Positions 4,318 through 12,778 of a DNA stretch of 38,571 nucleotides are shown here, in pieces. The notes under the pieces are model-generated. The model ran no database searches, had not been told where the DNA came from, and saw nothing but the letters and a program-made list of their open reading frames with translations. Made by a program: the position numbers and the translations under genes. Location of the stretch: positions 1 to 38,571 of the forward strand of contig JAGWUU010000003.1 of NCBI GenBank assembly GCA_028868335.1, written 5' to 3'. This stretch comes from Sphingomonadales bacterium (GTDB lineage: Bacteria > Pseudomonadota > Alphaproteobacteria > Sphingomonadales > Sphingomonadaceae). Each line of letters opens with the position of its first letter. Positions within the stretch are counted from its first letter, which is position 1.

Positions 4318-5687
4318 TCACCCTGCGCCCCTACCAGCAAGCTATGATCGACGAGGCCCGCGCGGCCTATGCGCGGCGGGAACGCGCAGTGCTGTTCCAG
4401 CTTCCGACCGGTGGCGGCAAGACCGTTACGGCATCGACCGTCGTTCACGGCGCGGCGAACAAGGGCAACGTGACGTGGTGGCTGACCCATCGCCGCGAAC
4501 TTGCCGGACAGGCTAGCCAGACCTTCCATAATCTCGGCATTCCGCATGGCACGGTTCAGGCCGGGCACGTCTCGAACCCGCGCGCCTCGGTTCAGGTGGC
4601 ATCGATCCAGACCATCGTGCGCCGGCTCGACGAACTTCCGGCCCCCAACCTGATCGTGTTCGACGAGGCTCACCACATGGGCGCGGCGCAATGGGAGATG
4701 ATTTTCGACCGCTTCCCTGCCGCGCGCATCCTCGGCCTGACCGCAACTCCATGGCGCCTCGACGGTCAGGGCCTCGGAAACTGGTTCTCCCACATGGTTT
4801 CGGGGCCGACCACGGCAGAGCTGATCGGCAACGGCTCGCTCTCGCCTTACCGCCTGTTCGCCCCGGCCACGCCCGACCTGACCGGCGTTGCCACCACGGC
4901 GGGCGATTTCCAGCGCGGCGCGCTCGCCAAGGCGATGGACAAGCCGGCGATCGTCGGGGACGCGATCGGGCATTATCAACGCCTGTGCCCGGGCAAGCGC
5001 GCCGTGGCCTTCGCCGCTGGCGTCCAGAACAGCATCAACATCGCCAGCCAGTTCAACGACGTGGGTATTCGCGCCGAACACGTCGACGGATCGATGTCCG
5101 CCGAGGCGCGCGATGCCGCCGTCGAGCGCTTCCGGCGCGGCGAAACCTTGATCCTGTGCAATGCCGACCTTTTCGGCGAGGGCTTCGACGTTCCGGCGAT
5201 CGAGGCGGCAATCCTGCTGCGGCCGACCAAATCACTGAGCCTTCACCTGCAACAGGTCGGGCGCGCACTGCGTCCCTGTGAAGAAAAGGCCGAGGCGATC
5301 ATTCTCGATCATGCTGGCAATTCGCTGACCCATGGCCTGCCCGATGACGCCCGCGAATGGTGCCTGGCCGATCGCGAGAAGAAGAAGCGCGCCGCCCCCG
5401 CCGATGTCGCGATCCGTTCATGCCCGGAATGCTTCTACGTCTATCGTCCCGCCCCGCGCTGTCCGCAGTGTGGCCATGCCGCGCCGGTCGTGGCGCGCGA
5501 GATCGAGCAGATCGAGGGCACGCTGGCCGAGGTCAAGCGGGTTGAGCCTCGCGCCAAGTTCCGGGAGCAGGGCAAAGCTGGATCACTCGAGGCTTTGATC
5601 GAGCTTGGCCGGTCACGCGGGTACAAGTCGCCTGAATTCTGGGCGCGGCGGGTTTGGGCCTCTCGGCAAGGGAGGCGCGCAGCGTGA
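4314..5687 (+). CDS. Superfamily 2 DEAH helicase with zinc ribbon
   Basis: The 457-aa protein starts with ATGA overlap. It shows all core SF2 motifs: Q-like start (LRPYQQAMIDEA), Walker A PTGGGKT at 31-37, DEAH at 117-120, TAT at 143-145, motif V region FGEGFDVP near 287-294, and motif VI QVGRALR at 314-320. Residues 370-386 hold a four-Cys ribbon (CPECF ... CPQCG). Length and layout match phage helicases related to the UvsW/RecG-like and DEAD/DEAH restriction-helicase group. It unwinds DNA using ATP in phage replication or recombination. Its neighbours are an HNH enzyme, a VRR-NUC nuclease and a VapE ATPase, which fits a replication module. Confidence 0.92.
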   Translation: MITLRPYQQAMIDEARAAYARRERAVLFQLPTGGGKTVTASTVVHGAANKGNVTWWLTHRRELAGQASQTFHNLGIPHGTVQAGHVSNPRASVQVASIQTIVRRLDELPAPNLIVFDEAHHMGAAQWEMIFDRFPAARILGLTATPWRLDGQGLGNWFSHMVSGPTTAELIGNGSLSPYRLFAPATPDLTGVATTAGDFQRGALAKAMDKPAIVGDAIGHYQRLCPGKRAVAFAAGVQNSINIASQFNDVGIRAEHVDGSMSAEARDAAVERFRRGETLILCNADLFGEGFDVPAIEAAILLRPTKSLSLHLQQVGRALRPCEEKAEAIILDHAGNSLTHGLPDDAREWCLADREKKKRAAPADVAIRSCPECFYVYRPAPRCPQCGHAAPVVAREIEQIEGTLAEVKRVEPRAKFREQGKAGSLEALIELGRSRGYKSPEFWARRVWASRQGRRAA

Positions 5688-6157
5688 AGCAGATTGAACT
5701 TTCCGCTGGGCGCGGGATCGTGCTGGTTTCGGACTGCGACTTTGAAGCATTGTCGGCTTTCCGCTGGCACCTTCACAGCGCGGGATACGCCTATCGCGCG
5801 CAGAAGAAATCCGGCAAGCAAACCAATTTTCTGATGCATCGCCAGATCATGCAGCCCGAAAAAAGCATGTTGGTCGATCACATCAACGGTAACAGATTGG
5901 ACAACAGGCGCGAAAATCTGCGCTTGGCTACCCATGCCCAGAATGCCTGCAACAACGCTGCGATCGTCGGCACATCGGCGCGGCGCGGCGTGAGCTGGCA
6001 CACATCGCGGGGAAAATGGCGCGCGACGATCAAGGTCGATGGGCGAGCCCGACATGTCGGATATTTTGCGACCGAGGACGACGCGGCTGCTGCTTACGAT
6101 AAGGCGGCAACTGATCTGCATGGGGAGTTCGCGCGACTCAATGAGGTGCAAGCATGA
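5684..6157 (+). CDS. HNH homing-type endonuclease with AP2 domain
   Basis: GTG 5684 overlaps the helicase stop (GTGA), giving 157 aa. Residues about 55-95 carry an HNH_3-type core (FLMHRQIM ... MLVDHINGNRLDNRRENLRL). Residues 105-155 match an AP2 DNA-binding domain (RGVSWHTSRGKWRATIKVDG, then GYFATEDDAAAAYDKAA). This pairing is typical of free-standing phage homing endonucleases, which cut related phage DNA at a specific site and spread by repair. It is fitted by overlaps on both sides without breaking the operon, so it has become an ordinary member of it. A role in genome processing is also possible. Confidence 0.9.
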   Translation: MKQIELSAGRGIVLVSDCDFEALSAFRWHLHSAGYAYRAQKKSGKQTNFLMHRQIMQPEKSMLVDHINGNRLDNRRENLRLATHAQNACNNAAIVGTSARRGVSWHTSRGKWRATIKVDGRARHVGYFATEDDAAAAYDKAATDLHGEFARLNEVQA

Positions 6158-6477
6158 GCCAGCCCCACAACGATCTTGTCCGCAAAATCCGCCTCTACCT
6201 GTCCGAGATCGGCGCAATGTCGGTTCCGGTCGATACCCCCGGCATGCTCTACACCCGCGATGGACGCCCGGCGAAGTTCGGGATCAAGGGCACGCTCGAC
6301 ATTGCCGCTACGGTCAAGGGCCGCGCGGTGTGGATTGATGCCAAAATCGGACGGGACCGCTTGAAACCGGCTCAACAGAAATTCGCCGCGGCACAGGAAC
6401 GCGCCGGGGGCATCGCCTTCGCCGCCTGGTCGGTGGGCGACGTTGAAGCCCGCCTGACCAAGGAGGGCCTGCTGTGA
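6154..6477 (+). CDS. VRR-NUC domain nuclease, 107 aa
   Basis: Start by ATGA overlap. The protein is a stand-alone VRR-NUC (PD-(D/E)xK fold) domain: an N-terminal helix (NDLVRKIRLYLSEIG), then FGIKGTLDIAATVKGRAVWI with the catalytic Asp, then DAKIGRDRLKPAQQKF in place of the usual (D/E)xK strand (DAK). The length equals a single domain, as in many phages. Such enzymes cut branched DNA structures. Between helicase and VapE it probably resolves replication or recombination intermediates. Confidence 0.85.
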   Translation: MSQPHNDLVRKIRLYLSEIGAMSVPVDTPGMLYTRDGRPAKFGIKGTLDIAATVKGRAVWIDAKIGRDRLKPAQQKFAAAQERAGGIAFAAWSVGDVEARLTKEGLL

Positions 6478-7109
6478 TCAACGCCATCTCCGAACTGTGG
6501 TTCGCCCGCGCCAAGGATAGCCCGGCCAAGGCGTGGTGGGGCGCCAGCCTGGACCGTGCCCCGGTGTTCCGCGCCCTGCGCATCGGCCCCAATGACGCCG
6601 GTGCGGTCTATGCCGCAGCCCCCTTTCGCGTGGCGCGCGATGCCAACGATCAATGGTGCGTGCTGGCAGCGTGGCCCAGCCCGGCGCTGTTGGGCGATCC
6701 AGATCCCGACTGGCTGGGAATCGAAACCGTGCTGGCGTGGAATCCGCTGGCCAATAGCGTGCAGATCCTTGGCGATACCATGTCCCAGCTCGTCGGCGCG
6801 TTCGAGCGCAGCGATCAGGGCACCCTCTTCGGCCAGCCCTTCGCCTTCTTCCGGACATGGGTCGAACAGCGCGCGGCCTTCGCCACGGCCTGGCAGGCGG
6901 CGCGATCGGCCCATTTCACCACCCCCCCGCCCGAAAAGGACACGCCCGGAATGCTGATCGTGGGTGATGCCCAGAAAGTCCTATGGCGCGGCCATGATCT
7001 GCCCGAGACACTGAACTGCGTCGGGATCGATGCCGCCACGGTCAACAAGGCGATCGTGCGCAGCGCCAACCTGCCCCGCGCGGTCAGTGCAATGAGGGCG
7101 GCGGCGTGA
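6474..7109 (+). CDS. Hypothetical replication-operon protein, 211 aa
   Basis: GTG 6474 overlaps the VRR-NUC stop (GTGA). The protein starts VINAISELWFARAKDSPAKA and has many Trp residues (AKAWWGASLD, WCVLAAWPSP, DPDWLGIETVLAW). It ends with a likely helical basic tail (IVRSANLPRAVSAMRAAA). No motif for primase, polymerase or SSB was recognised. It ends one base into the VapE start, so it is co-translated with it and may be its partner. Confidence 0.7.
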   Translation: MINAISELWFARAKDSPAKAWWGASLDRAPVFRALRIGPNDAGAVYAAAPFRVARDANDQWCVLAAWPSPALLGDPDPDWLGIETVLAWNPLANSVQILGDTMSQLVGAFERSDQGTLFGQPFAFFRTWVEQRAAFATAWQAARSAHFTTPPPEKDTPGMLIVGDAQKVLWRGHDLPETLNCVGIDAATVNKAIVRSANLPRAVSAMRAAA

Positions 7110-8323
7110 TGGCGGATGCTATTCCCCTCAACGCCTGGAAGGGCCGGCTCGCCTCGTCCAAGCAGGGCTACAAGAAGAGTATCACCAACCTGATGCTGTT
7201 CCTGAAAAACCTGCCCGACCTTGGCCCGGCGATCCGCTGGAACGAACTGGCCCAGCGCACGGAATGGAACGGCGCGGCGCTCGAAGATCATCACCTGATC
7301 GACATGCGCCTGATTCTGGAGCGCAACGAGTTCGATCCCTCGGTGGCGGACATGCTCGGCGCGGTCAATCGCCATGCCCGCGAGAACGCTTACCATCCGG
7401 TGCGCGACTACCTGCGCGCGTTGAAATGGGACGGCACCCCCCGGCTCGATCACTGGATGCACGCCACTCTCGGCGCGCCCGATACCCCGTTCGTCCGCGC
7501 CGTAGGCCGCAAGACCTTGATCGCCGCCGTGGCGCGCGCGTTCAAGCCGGGCTGCAAGGTCGATACCGTGCTTGTCCTCGAAGGACCGCAGGGCATTCGC
7601 AAATCGACGGCCATCGCCGCCCTGTTCGGCCCCGAGGTCACGGCGGAATCGGTCAACCTGTTCGACCAGCACAACAAGATGGTCATGGCCATGATGGGCG
7701 CGTGGTGCGTCGAACTAGCCGAGTTCATCGCGATCACCCGGCGCGACGAGAACACTGTGAAGGGCATGCTGTCGATGCGCAATGACCGCGTCGTGCTGCC
7801 CTATGCAAAAATGGCGTCGGAACACCCCAGGCAGTGCGTGTTCTTCGGCACGATCAACCCGGGCGAAGCGGGCTACCTGACCGACAGCACGGGCAACCGG
7901 CGCTACTGGCCGGTCGAAGTGACCAAGGCCGATGTCGAACTGATCGAGACGCGCCGCGACCAGATATGGGCCGAGGCGTTTCGCGCCTTCATGGCCGACG
8001 AACCATGGTGGCTGACCGACGCCGAGGAAAGTCTTGCCGCGCGCGAAGTCAGCAGGCGCGAGGAAATTGACGTATGGGACGAAATACTCGCGGCCAAGAT
8101 GGCCAAGCAGGAAGCCGACGACTATGCTCCGATCGGCTCATTGACCATCGGCGCGGCGTTGCAAATGATCGGCGTTCCGAACGAACGCATGGACCGAAAA
8201 GCGCGCGACAGGGCCGCTTCCGCGCTGCGCCGGCTGGGGTTCACGTCGAAGTTTGCCAAGGAGCGCGACGAAGCCGGCAACCGTTCGTCGGTGCGTATTT
8301 TCTTCCGGGGAGACGCGCCATAA
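7109..8323 (+). CDS. VapE-type (virulence-associated E) replication ATPase
   Basis: ATG 7109 overlaps the previous stop (TGATG); GTG 7106 is an alternative start. The 404-aa protein has the VapE domain across about 95-330: VRDYLRALKWDGTPRLDHWM, a P-loop at 159-167, a Walker B-like WCVELAEF at 199-206, and the family signature GNRRYWPVEV near 262-271. VapE proteins are the helicase-primase-like replicases of many phages and islands. The P-loop reads GPQGIRKST, with Arg where GKS/T loops normally have Gly before Lys. The gene ends 15 bp before the iteron array, placing a likely initiator or helicase next to its origin. Confidence 0.88.
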   Translation: MADAIPLNAWKGRLASSKQGYKKSITNLMLFLKNLPDLGPAIRWNELAQRTEWNGAALEDHHLIDMRLILERNEFDPSVADMLGAVNRHARENAYHPVRDYLRALKWDGTPRLDHWMHATLGAPDTPFVRAVGRKTLIAAVARAFKPGCKVDTVLVLEGPQGIRKSTAIAALFGPEVTAESVNLFDQHNKMVMAMMGAWCVELAEFIAITRRDENTVKGMLSMRNDRVVLPYAKMASEHPRQCVFFGTINPGEAGYLTDSTGNRRYWPVEVTKADVELIETRRDQIWAEAFRAFMADEPWWLTDAEESLAAREVSRREEIDVWDEILAAKMAKQEADDYAPIGSLTIGAALQMIGVPNERMDRKARDRAASALRRLGFTSKFAKERDEAGNRSSVRIFFRGDAP

Positions 8324-8337
8324 GCGCCCCGCCCACC

Positions 8338-8626
8338 TGTCCACCAGCCTGTCCACTAGGGTGTCCACCAGCCCACGGCGAAGCTGTATCTAGTGGACAC
8401 TTTGTTCATATTTCACCGAATAAAGATGAATTATTTGTCCACCATCCCACTTGTCCACCAATCCAAAACATGGCTAGTGGACACGATGGTGGACACCCTA
8501 AGTCCATAGAAATCAGACATTTTTCTGCCCTGTCCACTATCTTTTCTCTAATTTCTAAAAAAAGAAGAATAGAAGAGAAAAACGCCAAACCAAAGGAATA
8601 CGCGCGCGAGGGTAGACAGGTGGACA
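8338..8626. repeat. Ten TGTCCAC iterons with AT-rich DNA: candidate replication origin
   Basis: This 324-bp stretch (8324-8647) has no convincing gene. TGTCCAC(C/T) occurs forward at 8338, 8350, 8362, 8436, 8452 and 8531. It occurs in reverse (starts of (A/G)GTGGACA) at 8392, 8476, 8488 and 8619. The first three copies and the pair at 8476/8488 repeat with an exact 12-bp period. Degenerate copies lie near 8501 and 8611. The DNA between 8400 and 8600 is far more AT-rich than the rest (e.g. A/T-rich runs at 8520-8583). Iterons plus an AT-rich unwinding region beside a VapE gene is the layout of a replication origin. A regulator-binding array is the alternative. Confidence 0.6.
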
Positions 8627-8647
8627 CCCCCACCAAGGAGGCGAGCC

Positions 8648-8830
8648 GTGGGTGAGCAATTCCTCGCAGGGGCCATCGTCGGCGCGGCCAGCGTGGTCGA
8701 GGTGCTGGTCATCCGCGCCATCCTCGCCGAGCGCCGCCGCATCGCCAAACGCCGGTTTCGCCGTGCGGTGTTGCGCGGGTTTGCCGATGTCGTGTTCCCG
8801 CCGGTCCATGTGCGGCGGGGGATGAAATGA
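8648..8830 (+). CDS. 60-aa membrane protein with basic tail
   Basis: GTG 8648 has an excellent AAGGAGG seven bases upstream, the first strong ribosome site after the iteron region. It may open the late or packaging transcript. The protein has one TM segment (residues 5-26, FLAGAIVGAASVVEVLVIRA) and a very basic tail (ERRRIAKRRFRRAVLRGF). No family recognised. Its stop overlaps the next ATG. Confidence 0.65.
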   Translation: MGEQFLAGAIVGAASVVEVLVIRAILAERRRIAKRRFRRAVLRGFADVVFPPVHVRRGMK

Positions 8831-9369
8831 TCCACGTCCATTTTCCGACGCCAACGGGGGTTCGCGTGAAGATTGCCAGCAAGTCACCGTTGAGTTTCCG
8901 GGGACATTATTGCCGTGATTGCGGCGCGCCGATCAGTTCTTCATCGCGCGGGCGCTGCAAGATTTGTTGCTATATCAAGCCGCCACGATCCATCCCTGAT
9001 GATTTCCTGGCCGTTCTTCGCGAGATCGGATCACATGGGGCGGCGCGGTATTATCGTGCGAGCCTCACCGATGTCACCCGCTGGCGCCGCGAACTCGATC
9101 TCCCCCCCCAAGCACGGATCAAGCGCGGGATAGGACGGCAACATACCTCGCGCGGGTTTGCGGAGCGCCCTCTGTTGGTCATGCGGGACCTGACCCTGGC
9201 TGGCCAAGCAGCAGACTTCCTGCGGCGCTTCGGCTCGGTCTACCGCTGCGACGTGACCGGCAAGCCGAACTCGAAGGGAACGCGCTGGAAGCGCAATTAT
9301 TCAGTGCTGACCGATGATGAGTTGATGCACCGCGCCCGCCGTTTGGGCTGGACACCGATGGAATTCTGA
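8827..9369 (+). CDS. Zinc-ribbon protein, 180 aa, upstream of terminase
   Basis: Start by ATGA overlap. Residues 28-48 carry two CxxC pairs (HYCRDCGAP ... GRCKICCY), a zinc ribbon. The middle is helical with a DNA-binding look (GAARYYRASLTDVTRWRREL), resembling a helix-turn-helix. The C-terminus is basic then acidic (NSKGTRWKRNYSVLTDDELM ... LGWTPMEF). It could be a regulator of late genes or part of packaging, given the adjacent terminase. No family is recognised with certainty. Confidence 0.7.
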   Translation: MIHVHFPTPTGVRVKIASKSPLSFRGHYCRDCGAPISSSSRGRCKICCYIKPPRSIPDDFLAVLREIGSHGAARYYRASLTDVTRWRRELDLPPQARIKRGIGRQHTSRGFAERPLLVMRDLTLAGQAADFLRRFGSVYRCDVTGKPNSKGTRWKRNYSVLTDDELMHRARRLGWTPMEF

Positions 9370-9381
9370 TAGGGTGAGATT

Positions 9382-9825
9382 ATGGCAAAGGCCCCGACCA
9401 AGCAGGCAAAAGCACAAAGAAAGCCCAAGGTAGCTGCATCGACCGTGCGGACGAAGCGGAATGCCGAAGCCATCTGCGAGGGGCTGTCGAACGGAATACC
9501 GCTTCGCCAATTGTGCCGCGAATTGCACATCAGCAAGTCCGAGGTCTACCGTTGGAAGGATGATGATGTCGAGTTGGCGGGACGGATCGCGCGCGCACGC
9601 GAAATCGGGTTTGACGACATTGCAGAGGCGCTGATCGAGATCATCGACGACATGGCCGAGGACCCGGCATCGCGCAGGGTTCGGGCTGAATACCGGCTCA
9701 AACTGCTCGCGAAATGGGCGCCCAAGCAATACGGGGATCGCATCGACCTGACATCGTCGGATGGGTCGATGTCGCCGCCAAAGACCTTGGCGGACTTCTA
9801 CGGCGAAGGCCTGGCAGGCAAGTGA
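9382..9825 (+). CDS. Terminase small subunit
   Basis: ATG 9382 follows AGGGTGAG. The 147-aa protein has a basic Lys/Ala-rich start (MAKAPTKQAKAQRKPKVAAS), a helix-turn-helix at about 30-60 (AICEGLSNGIPLRQLCRELH, then ISKSEVYRW) and a helical oligomerisation region (AEALIEIIDDMAEDPASRRV). It ends in DFYGEGLAGK. These features and the adjacent large subunit identify the DNA-recognition subunit of the packaging motor, which binds phage DNA and hands it to the ATPase-nuclease. Confidence 0.9.
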   Translation: MAKAPTKQAKAQRKPKVAASTVRTKRNAEAICEGLSNGIPLRQLCRELHISKSEVYRWKDDDVELAGRIARAREIGFDDIAEALIEIIDDMAEDPASRRVRAEYRLKLLAKWAPKQYGDRIDLTSSDGSMSPPKTLADFYGEGLAGK

Positions 9826-9828
9826 CCC

Positions 9829-11232
9829 GTGCCGCTACTCAACCCCAACCTTAAGGGCTTCTTTGAAACCCCGAACGTGCGCAACTACGCCCTCTACGGC
9901 GGGCGCGCGTCGAGCAAGACTTATCACACGGCCGGATTTTGCGTGTTCCTGGCGTCACAATATCGGGTGAAGTTCCTCTGTGTCCGGCAGTTTCAGGCAC
10001 GCATCGCGGATTCGGTCAAGTCGGTGATCGAGGAGGCGATCTTCGCGGCCGGGCTGCAGGCAGAGTTCTCCATCACGGACGACAGCATCTCCCACAAGCT
10101 GACCGGATCGACATTCACATTCCTCGGCATTCGCCGCAATCTACGCGAGATCAAGGGTATTGCCGGTATCGATGTGTTGTGGATCGAAGAGGCGGAAGAC
10201 CTGGACGAGGAGCAATGGGGCATTCTCGAGCCGACGATCCGTGCCGAAAGCTCGCGCGTCCTGATCGTGTTCAATCCTCGCTTCGCCAGCGATTTCGTGT
10301 GGAAGAAGTTCGTCGTGAACCCTTCTAGTGACACGCTCGTGCGCTGCATCAATTACGACGAGAACCCCTATCTATCCTCGACGATGCGCAAGATCATCGA
10401 TCGGATGAAGTGCGAAGACCCGGACGAATTCGAGCACATCTACCTCGGCGTGCCGCGCGACGATGACGACATGGCGGTGATCAAGCGCTCATGGATCATG
10501 GCCGCGATCGATGCGCACAAGGCGCTGGGGATCGATCCATCGGGTTCAAAGCGTCTCGGCTTCGACGTGGCGGACAGCGGCAAAGACAAGTGCGCCACGG
10601 TGTTCGCGCACGGCCAACTCGTCAGCCGCGCAGAGCAATGGAAAGCGGGTGAACACGAACTACTCAAATCGACCACCCGCGTCTGGAATGCCGCAATCGA
10701 ACTGGACGCCATGGTAGTATACGATTCGATCGGTGTCGGCGCCGGCGTCGGTGCCAAGATCAACGAACTCAACAAGACCGAACGTGATGGGCGTCCGTTC
10801 GCGCGTATCCAGCATACCGGGTTCAATGCCGGGGGCGAAGTCTACCGGCCCGACGCGATCTACGCCGGGACGCGCAAGTCGAACCGCGACATGTTCGCCA
10901 ACATCAAAGCCCAGGCGTGGTGGCATGTCGCCGACTTGTTCCGCAACACCTACAACGCGGTGCGCGGCGGCATGGATTTCAACCCCTCGGACCTGATCTT
11001 CATCGACAGCGGTATCGACAATCTCGCCCAGCTGATCGACGAACTGGCGACGCCCAGGCGCGACTTCGACAATGCCGGCAAGGTCAAGGTCGAGAGCAAG
11101 AAGGACCTGGCCAAGAGCAACCGCGAAGGCGGCGCGGTCCCTTCCCCCAACCTCGCCGATGCGTTCATCATGGCCTTCGCGCCGGGGCGCAAGGCCATGG
11201 CGATCAGCGCGGATACCCTGCGCGCAGCGTAG
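9829..11232 (+). CDS. Terminase large subunit, PBSX/Terminase_3 type
   Basis: GTG 9829 starts three bases after the small-subunit stop; 467 aa. The ATPase domain shows Walker A YGGRASSKT at 23-31, an adenine/arginine region (FLCVRQFQARIADSVKSVIE), Walker B with catalytic Glu DVLWIEEAEDL at 115-125, and a coupling motif around VLIVFNPR. The C-terminal nuclease domain begins near LGFDVADSGKDK with an acidic residue, and a second site is at VVYDSIGVGAG. Typical length for the family. It pumps DNA into proheads and cuts the concatemer. Headful or cos packaging cannot be told from the sequence alone. Confidence 0.95.
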   Translation: MPLLNPNLKGFFETPNVRNYALYGGRASSKTYHTAGFCVFLASQYRVKFLCVRQFQARIADSVKSVIEEAIFAAGLQAEFSITDDSISHKLTGSTFTFLGIRRNLREIKGIAGIDVLWIEEAEDLDEEQWGILEPTIRAESSRVLIVFNPRFASDFVWKKFVVNPSSDTLVRCINYDENPYLSSTMRKIIDRMKCEDPDEFEHIYLGVPRDDDDMAVIKRSWIMAAIDAHKALGIDPSGSKRLGFDVADSGKDKCATVFAHGQLVSRAEQWKAGEHELLKSTTRVWNAAIELDAMVVYDSIGVGAGVGAKINELNKTERDGRPFARIQHTGFNAGGEVYRPDAIYAGTRKSNRDMFANIKAQAWWHVADLFRNTYNAVRGGMDFNPSDLIFIDSGIDNLAQLIDELATPRRDFDNAGKVKVESKKDLAKSNREGGAVPSPNLADAFIMAFAPGRKAMAISADTLRAA

Positions 11233-11233
11233 C

Positions 11234-12778
11234 ATGAACCTTACACGTTCGCTGCGAGGCCTCATGTTCGACCGTATCCGCGCTGCCTGGCGCGCCTTCT
11301 GGAACAGCACTGCCGCCCCGGTGGTTGCCGCCAAGGCGGAAGCGCGAGACTTGCGGATCAGCAATGCGGTAATGTGGGAGGCCGAGCGGCACGGGGGCCG
11401 GGCGTTCATGCCCCAGGAGACGTTCCTGCGCGCCAGCCCGCTACCCGGCACGCTCCCGCAGGGGTTCGCCATGGACAGCCTGCCCGCAACCGACACGCTG
11501 GCGACCTATGCGCTGCAGCAACTGCACCACGAGGGTCTGGGCTTTCTCGGCTATCCCTACCTCGCCGAACTCTCCCAGCGCGGCGAATACCGCAAGATTG
11601 CTTCGATCTGGGCCGAGCACTGCACCCGCAAGTGGATCAAAATCAGCGGCGATGACGCGAAGGTCAAGAAGCTCGAGGCCGAACTCGAACGGCTCGACGT
11701 GCGCGAGACCTTTCGCAAGGCGATCGAGCGCGAATGCTTCTTCGGCCGGATGCAGCTGTTCATGGATTTCGGGGATTGGAATCGGCCGGACGAATTGACC
11801 GTGCCGCTCGCCGTCGATGATCGCAAGATCGGGCCGGAGCGCCCGCTCAAACGCCTGACTCTGGTCGAGCCGATGTGGTCCTACCCCGGCATCTACAGCG
11901 CGCAGAACCCGCTGGCACCGGACTTCTACAACCCCTCGAACTGGTTTGTCTCGGGCCTGACGGTCCATGCCTCGCGTCTCCTGACGCTGGTCGGCCACGA
12001 GATGCCCAACATGCTCAAGCCCGCCTATGCGTTCGGCGGTGTCAGCCTGACCCAGCTCTGCAAACCCTATGTCGACAACTGGCTGCGCACCCGGCAATCG
12101 GTGTCCGACCTGATCAGCGCCTTCTCGGTCATGGTGCTCAAGACCAACATGGAATCGGTGCTGGCCGGCGGTCCCGGCGACGCGCTGTTCACCCGCGTCG
12201 ACATGTTCAATAAGATGCGCGACAATCGTGGCGCGTTCGTGATCGACAAGGGCGAGGAAGATTTCACCAACGTCTCCGCGCCGATCGCCGGGTTGCACGA
12301 GCTGCAGGCGCAGGCCCAGGAGCAGATGTCATCGATCTCGAGCATTCCGCTGGTGATCCTGCTCGGCATCACGCCATCGGGCCTCAACGCCAGCTCGGAA
12401 GGCGAAATCCGCGTCTTCTACGATGCGATCATGGCCTACAATGAGCGGGTTTGCGCGCCAGCCCTGCGCACCTTGCTCGATGTGGTGCAACTCTCGGTGT
12501 TCGGCAAGATCGAGGACGATATCGCGTTCGAGTTCGAATCGCTGTGGGAGATGAGCGACAAGGACAAGGCTGACGTACGCAAGTCCGATGCCGAGGCCGA
12601 TGTGGGCTACATCAACGCTGGCGTCGTCGATGCCGAGGAAGTGCGCGAGCGACTGCGCAATGATGAAACCAGCCTGTTCCACGGCGTTGACCTGTCCGGC
12701 CCGCCGCCCGAGCCGCAGGTCGATATGAGCGATGACCTTAAAGGTGCGGAAGGCGCAACCTTGCCCAAGGCGGTGTGA
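11234..12778 (+). CDS. Portal protein, DUF1073 type
   Basis: I took ATG 11234, two bases from the terminase stop. ATG 11264 (MFDRIRAAWRAFWN) is an alternative with a weak GAGG. The product is 514 aa. The middle carries the DUF1073 pattern (TLATYALQQLHHEGLGFLGY, KIASIWAEHCTRKWIKISGD), and the C-terminal half has ISSIPLVILLGITPSGLNAS followed by GEIRVFYDAIMAYNE, typical of this portal family. Twelve copies would form the ring at the capsid vertex through which DNA passes. The gene order terminase-portal-MuF fits. Confidence 0.92.
   Translation: MNLTRSLRGLMFDRIRAAWRAFWNSTAAPVVAAKAEARDLRISNAVMWEAERHGGRAFMPQETFLRASPLPGTLPQGFAMDSLPATDTLATYALQQLHHEGLGFLGYPYLAELSQRGEYRKIASIWAEHCTRKWIKISGDDAKVKKLEAELERLDVRETFRKAIERECFFGRMQLFMDFGDWNRPDELTVPLAVDDRKIGPERPLKRLTLVEPMWSYPGIYSAQNPLAPDFYNPSNWFVSGLTVHASRLLTLVGHEMPNMLKPAYAFGGVSLTQLCKPYVDNWLRTRQSVSDLISAFSVMVLKTNMESVLAGGPGDALFTRVDMFNKMRDNRGAFVIDKGEEDFTNVSAPIAGLHELQAQAQEQMSSISSIPLVILLGITPSGLNASSEGEIRVFYDAIMAYNERVCAPALRTLLDVVQLSVFGKIEDDIAFEFESLWEMSDKDKADVRKSDAEADVGYINAGVVDAEEVRERLRNDETSLFHGVDLSGPPPEPQVDMSDDLKGAEGATLPKAV

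Noticed and set aside
8074..8655. Plus ORF through the iteron region (with Cys-Pro-Pro repeats)
   Set aside because: The first part is a shadow of VapE. The CPPA-like repeats come from 12-bp iterons, and the frame continues into AT-rich DNA with abrupt change of composition.
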